Shown in pieces: positions 63,505 through 64,000 of a stretch of 64,000 nt of DNA (position 1 is the stretch's first letter; each line of letters opens with the position of its first letter). Source of the DNA: AC-32 sp963717475 (GTDB taxonomy: Bacteria; Actinomycetota; Thermoleophilia; Gaiellales; Gaiellaceae); contig OY970337.1 of NCBI GenBank assembly GCA_963717475.1, forward strand, positions 1,612,001 through 1,676,000, read 5' to 3'. The notes beneath the pieces are model-generated. The model was not told the origin of the DNA and ran no database searches. It worked only from the letters and a program-made list of their open reading frames with translations. The position numbers and the translations under genes were made by a program.

Positions 63505-64000
63505 GCCTACGGGCCTCGATCTGCGCGGATCCGTCTTCCTCGCCGAGATCCACGGACAGCCGACGGCCCTCAGGGCGCTCCTGGAGCACGAGAGCGAATA
63601 CTCGCGCGTGGCCGCGACCGCACGCGAGCGCGGGGCGACCACGGTTCGGATGGTCGGCCACGGTTCGTCGGACAACGCCTCCTCCTACGGCGTCTACGCC
63701 TTCGGCCTCCTGCCGCGCTGGACCGCGATGCGGGACTCGATCACCCTGACCGCCTACTACGACGCCCGTCTGGACATGCGCGGCTCCACCGTGATCGCGC
63801 TCTCGCAGTCAGGCCGCACACCGGACGTCGTCGACTACCTCGCCCGCGCCCGCAGCGCCGGCGCCTTCACGGTCGCGCTCACGAACGACGTCGGCTCCGA
63901 CCTCGCAGGCGCGGCAGAAGTCGTGCTCCCGCTGGCGGCCGGGCCCGAGCGCTCGGTGGCCGCCTCGAAGACGTACCTGAACCAGATCGCCGCGCTCGGC
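63491..64000 (+). CDS. SIS domain sugar isomerase/deaminase, 3'-truncated
   Basis: GTG 63491 opens a frame to the window end (170 codons). It resembles the isomerase half of GlmS: VGHGSSDNASSYGVYAF, IALSQSGRTPDVVDYLARAR and ERSVAASKTYLNQIAALG, without the glutaminase domain. Its place after nagA suggests a GlmD-like glucosamine-6-phosphate deaminase feeding fructose-6-P. The missing 3' half prevents certainty. Confidence 0.8.
   Translation, partial: MSLPEPTGLDLRGSVFLAEIHGQPTALRALLEHESEYSRVAATARERGATTVRMVGHGSSDNASSYGVYAFGLLPRWTAMRDSITLTAYYDARLDMRGSTVIALSQSGRTPDVVDYLARARSAGAFTVALTNDVGSDLAGAAEVVLPLAAGPERSVAASKTYLNQIAALG

Overview
This window is a strongly GC-rich, gene-dense chromosomal segment. 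GTG starts are common and many neighbouring genes share a four-base stop/start overlap. The gene content (FabI, rplM-rpsI-glmM-glmS block, GuaB3-type IMPDH paralogue, HU, LC7/roadblock protein, DasR-like GntR regulator, repeated cyclase/ATPase and beta-propeller proteins) points to an actinobacterium, most likely class Thermoleophilia (Gaiellales or Solirubrobacterales). That assignment is inference from gene content, not a phylogeny. No rRNA, tRNA, IS element, prophage or CRISPR array was recognised. No gene-free stretch exceeds 300 bases; the longest are 4845-5019, 59279-59438, 61418-61525 and 19575-19682.

The most notable finding is two genes that an ordinary gene caller breaks at an in-frame TGA and that read as selenoproteins. 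One is a peroxiredoxin (2515-2973) with TGA at the peroxidatic cysteine. The other is a SelW/Rdx-type protein (12893-13108) with a CxxU motif. Each TGA is followed within 21-25 bases by a perfect short-loop hairpin with GU in the loop, as expected of a bacterial SECIS element.

Layout. 1-4844 (+): truncated membrane beta-propeller protein, M14 peptidase/propeller fusion, seleno-peroxiredoxin, polytopic membrane protein. 5020-7894 (+): EXORDIUM-like secreted protein and a small exported protein. 7920-11661 (-): fabI and a cyclase/AAA/TPR signalling protein. 11699-13108 (+): SDR, MarR regulator, SelW-like protein. 13091-18279 (-): HAD phosphatase, acpS, nnr, alr, CCA-adding enzyme, methyltransferase. 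18278-22955: ArfB-like factor, prolyl aminopeptidase-like hydrolase, repeat-containing secreted protein, MreB, zinc ribbon protein, membrane-anchored sigma factor. 22924-25615: permease-YHS, LysE-type exporter, hydroxyisobutyrate dehydrogenase-like enzyme. 25612-33022 (-): UDG, MFS, rplM, rpsI, P-loop kinase, glmM, glmS, propeller protein. 32997-34067 (+): PLD-family protein. 34030-41766 (-): LC7 protein, small membrane protein, pyrE, HU, pyrF, LysM protein, D,D-carboxypeptidase, PfkB kinase, guaB3, guaA. 41802-45390: BrkB protein (+), then murI, rph, mgtC, rdgB (-). 45420-49293 (+): hydrolase, ABC substrate-binding protein, secreted protein. 49336-61417 (-): sugar ABC transporter, GntR regulator, NagZ, then a run of HAD, AlkA, GMC oxidoreductase, GNAT, GST and rhodanese genes. 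61526-64000 (+): murQ, nagA and a truncated SIS protein.

The last 15 kb form an amino-sugar recovery system. An ABC importer and NagZ supply GlcNAc and MurNAc compounds; MurQ, NagA and a SIS isomerase/deaminase convert them to central metabolites. A HutC/DasR-like GntR protein probably represses them through TGGT-N4-ACCA sites, one of which covers the -35 box of murQ.

Two genome-wide style patterns also stand out. Many starts lie 6-7 bases after a TANNNT hexamer, implying leaderless mRNAs. About a dozen genes, including essential ones (alr, acpS), need a single-base correction, which suggests indel errors in the assembly rather than decay.
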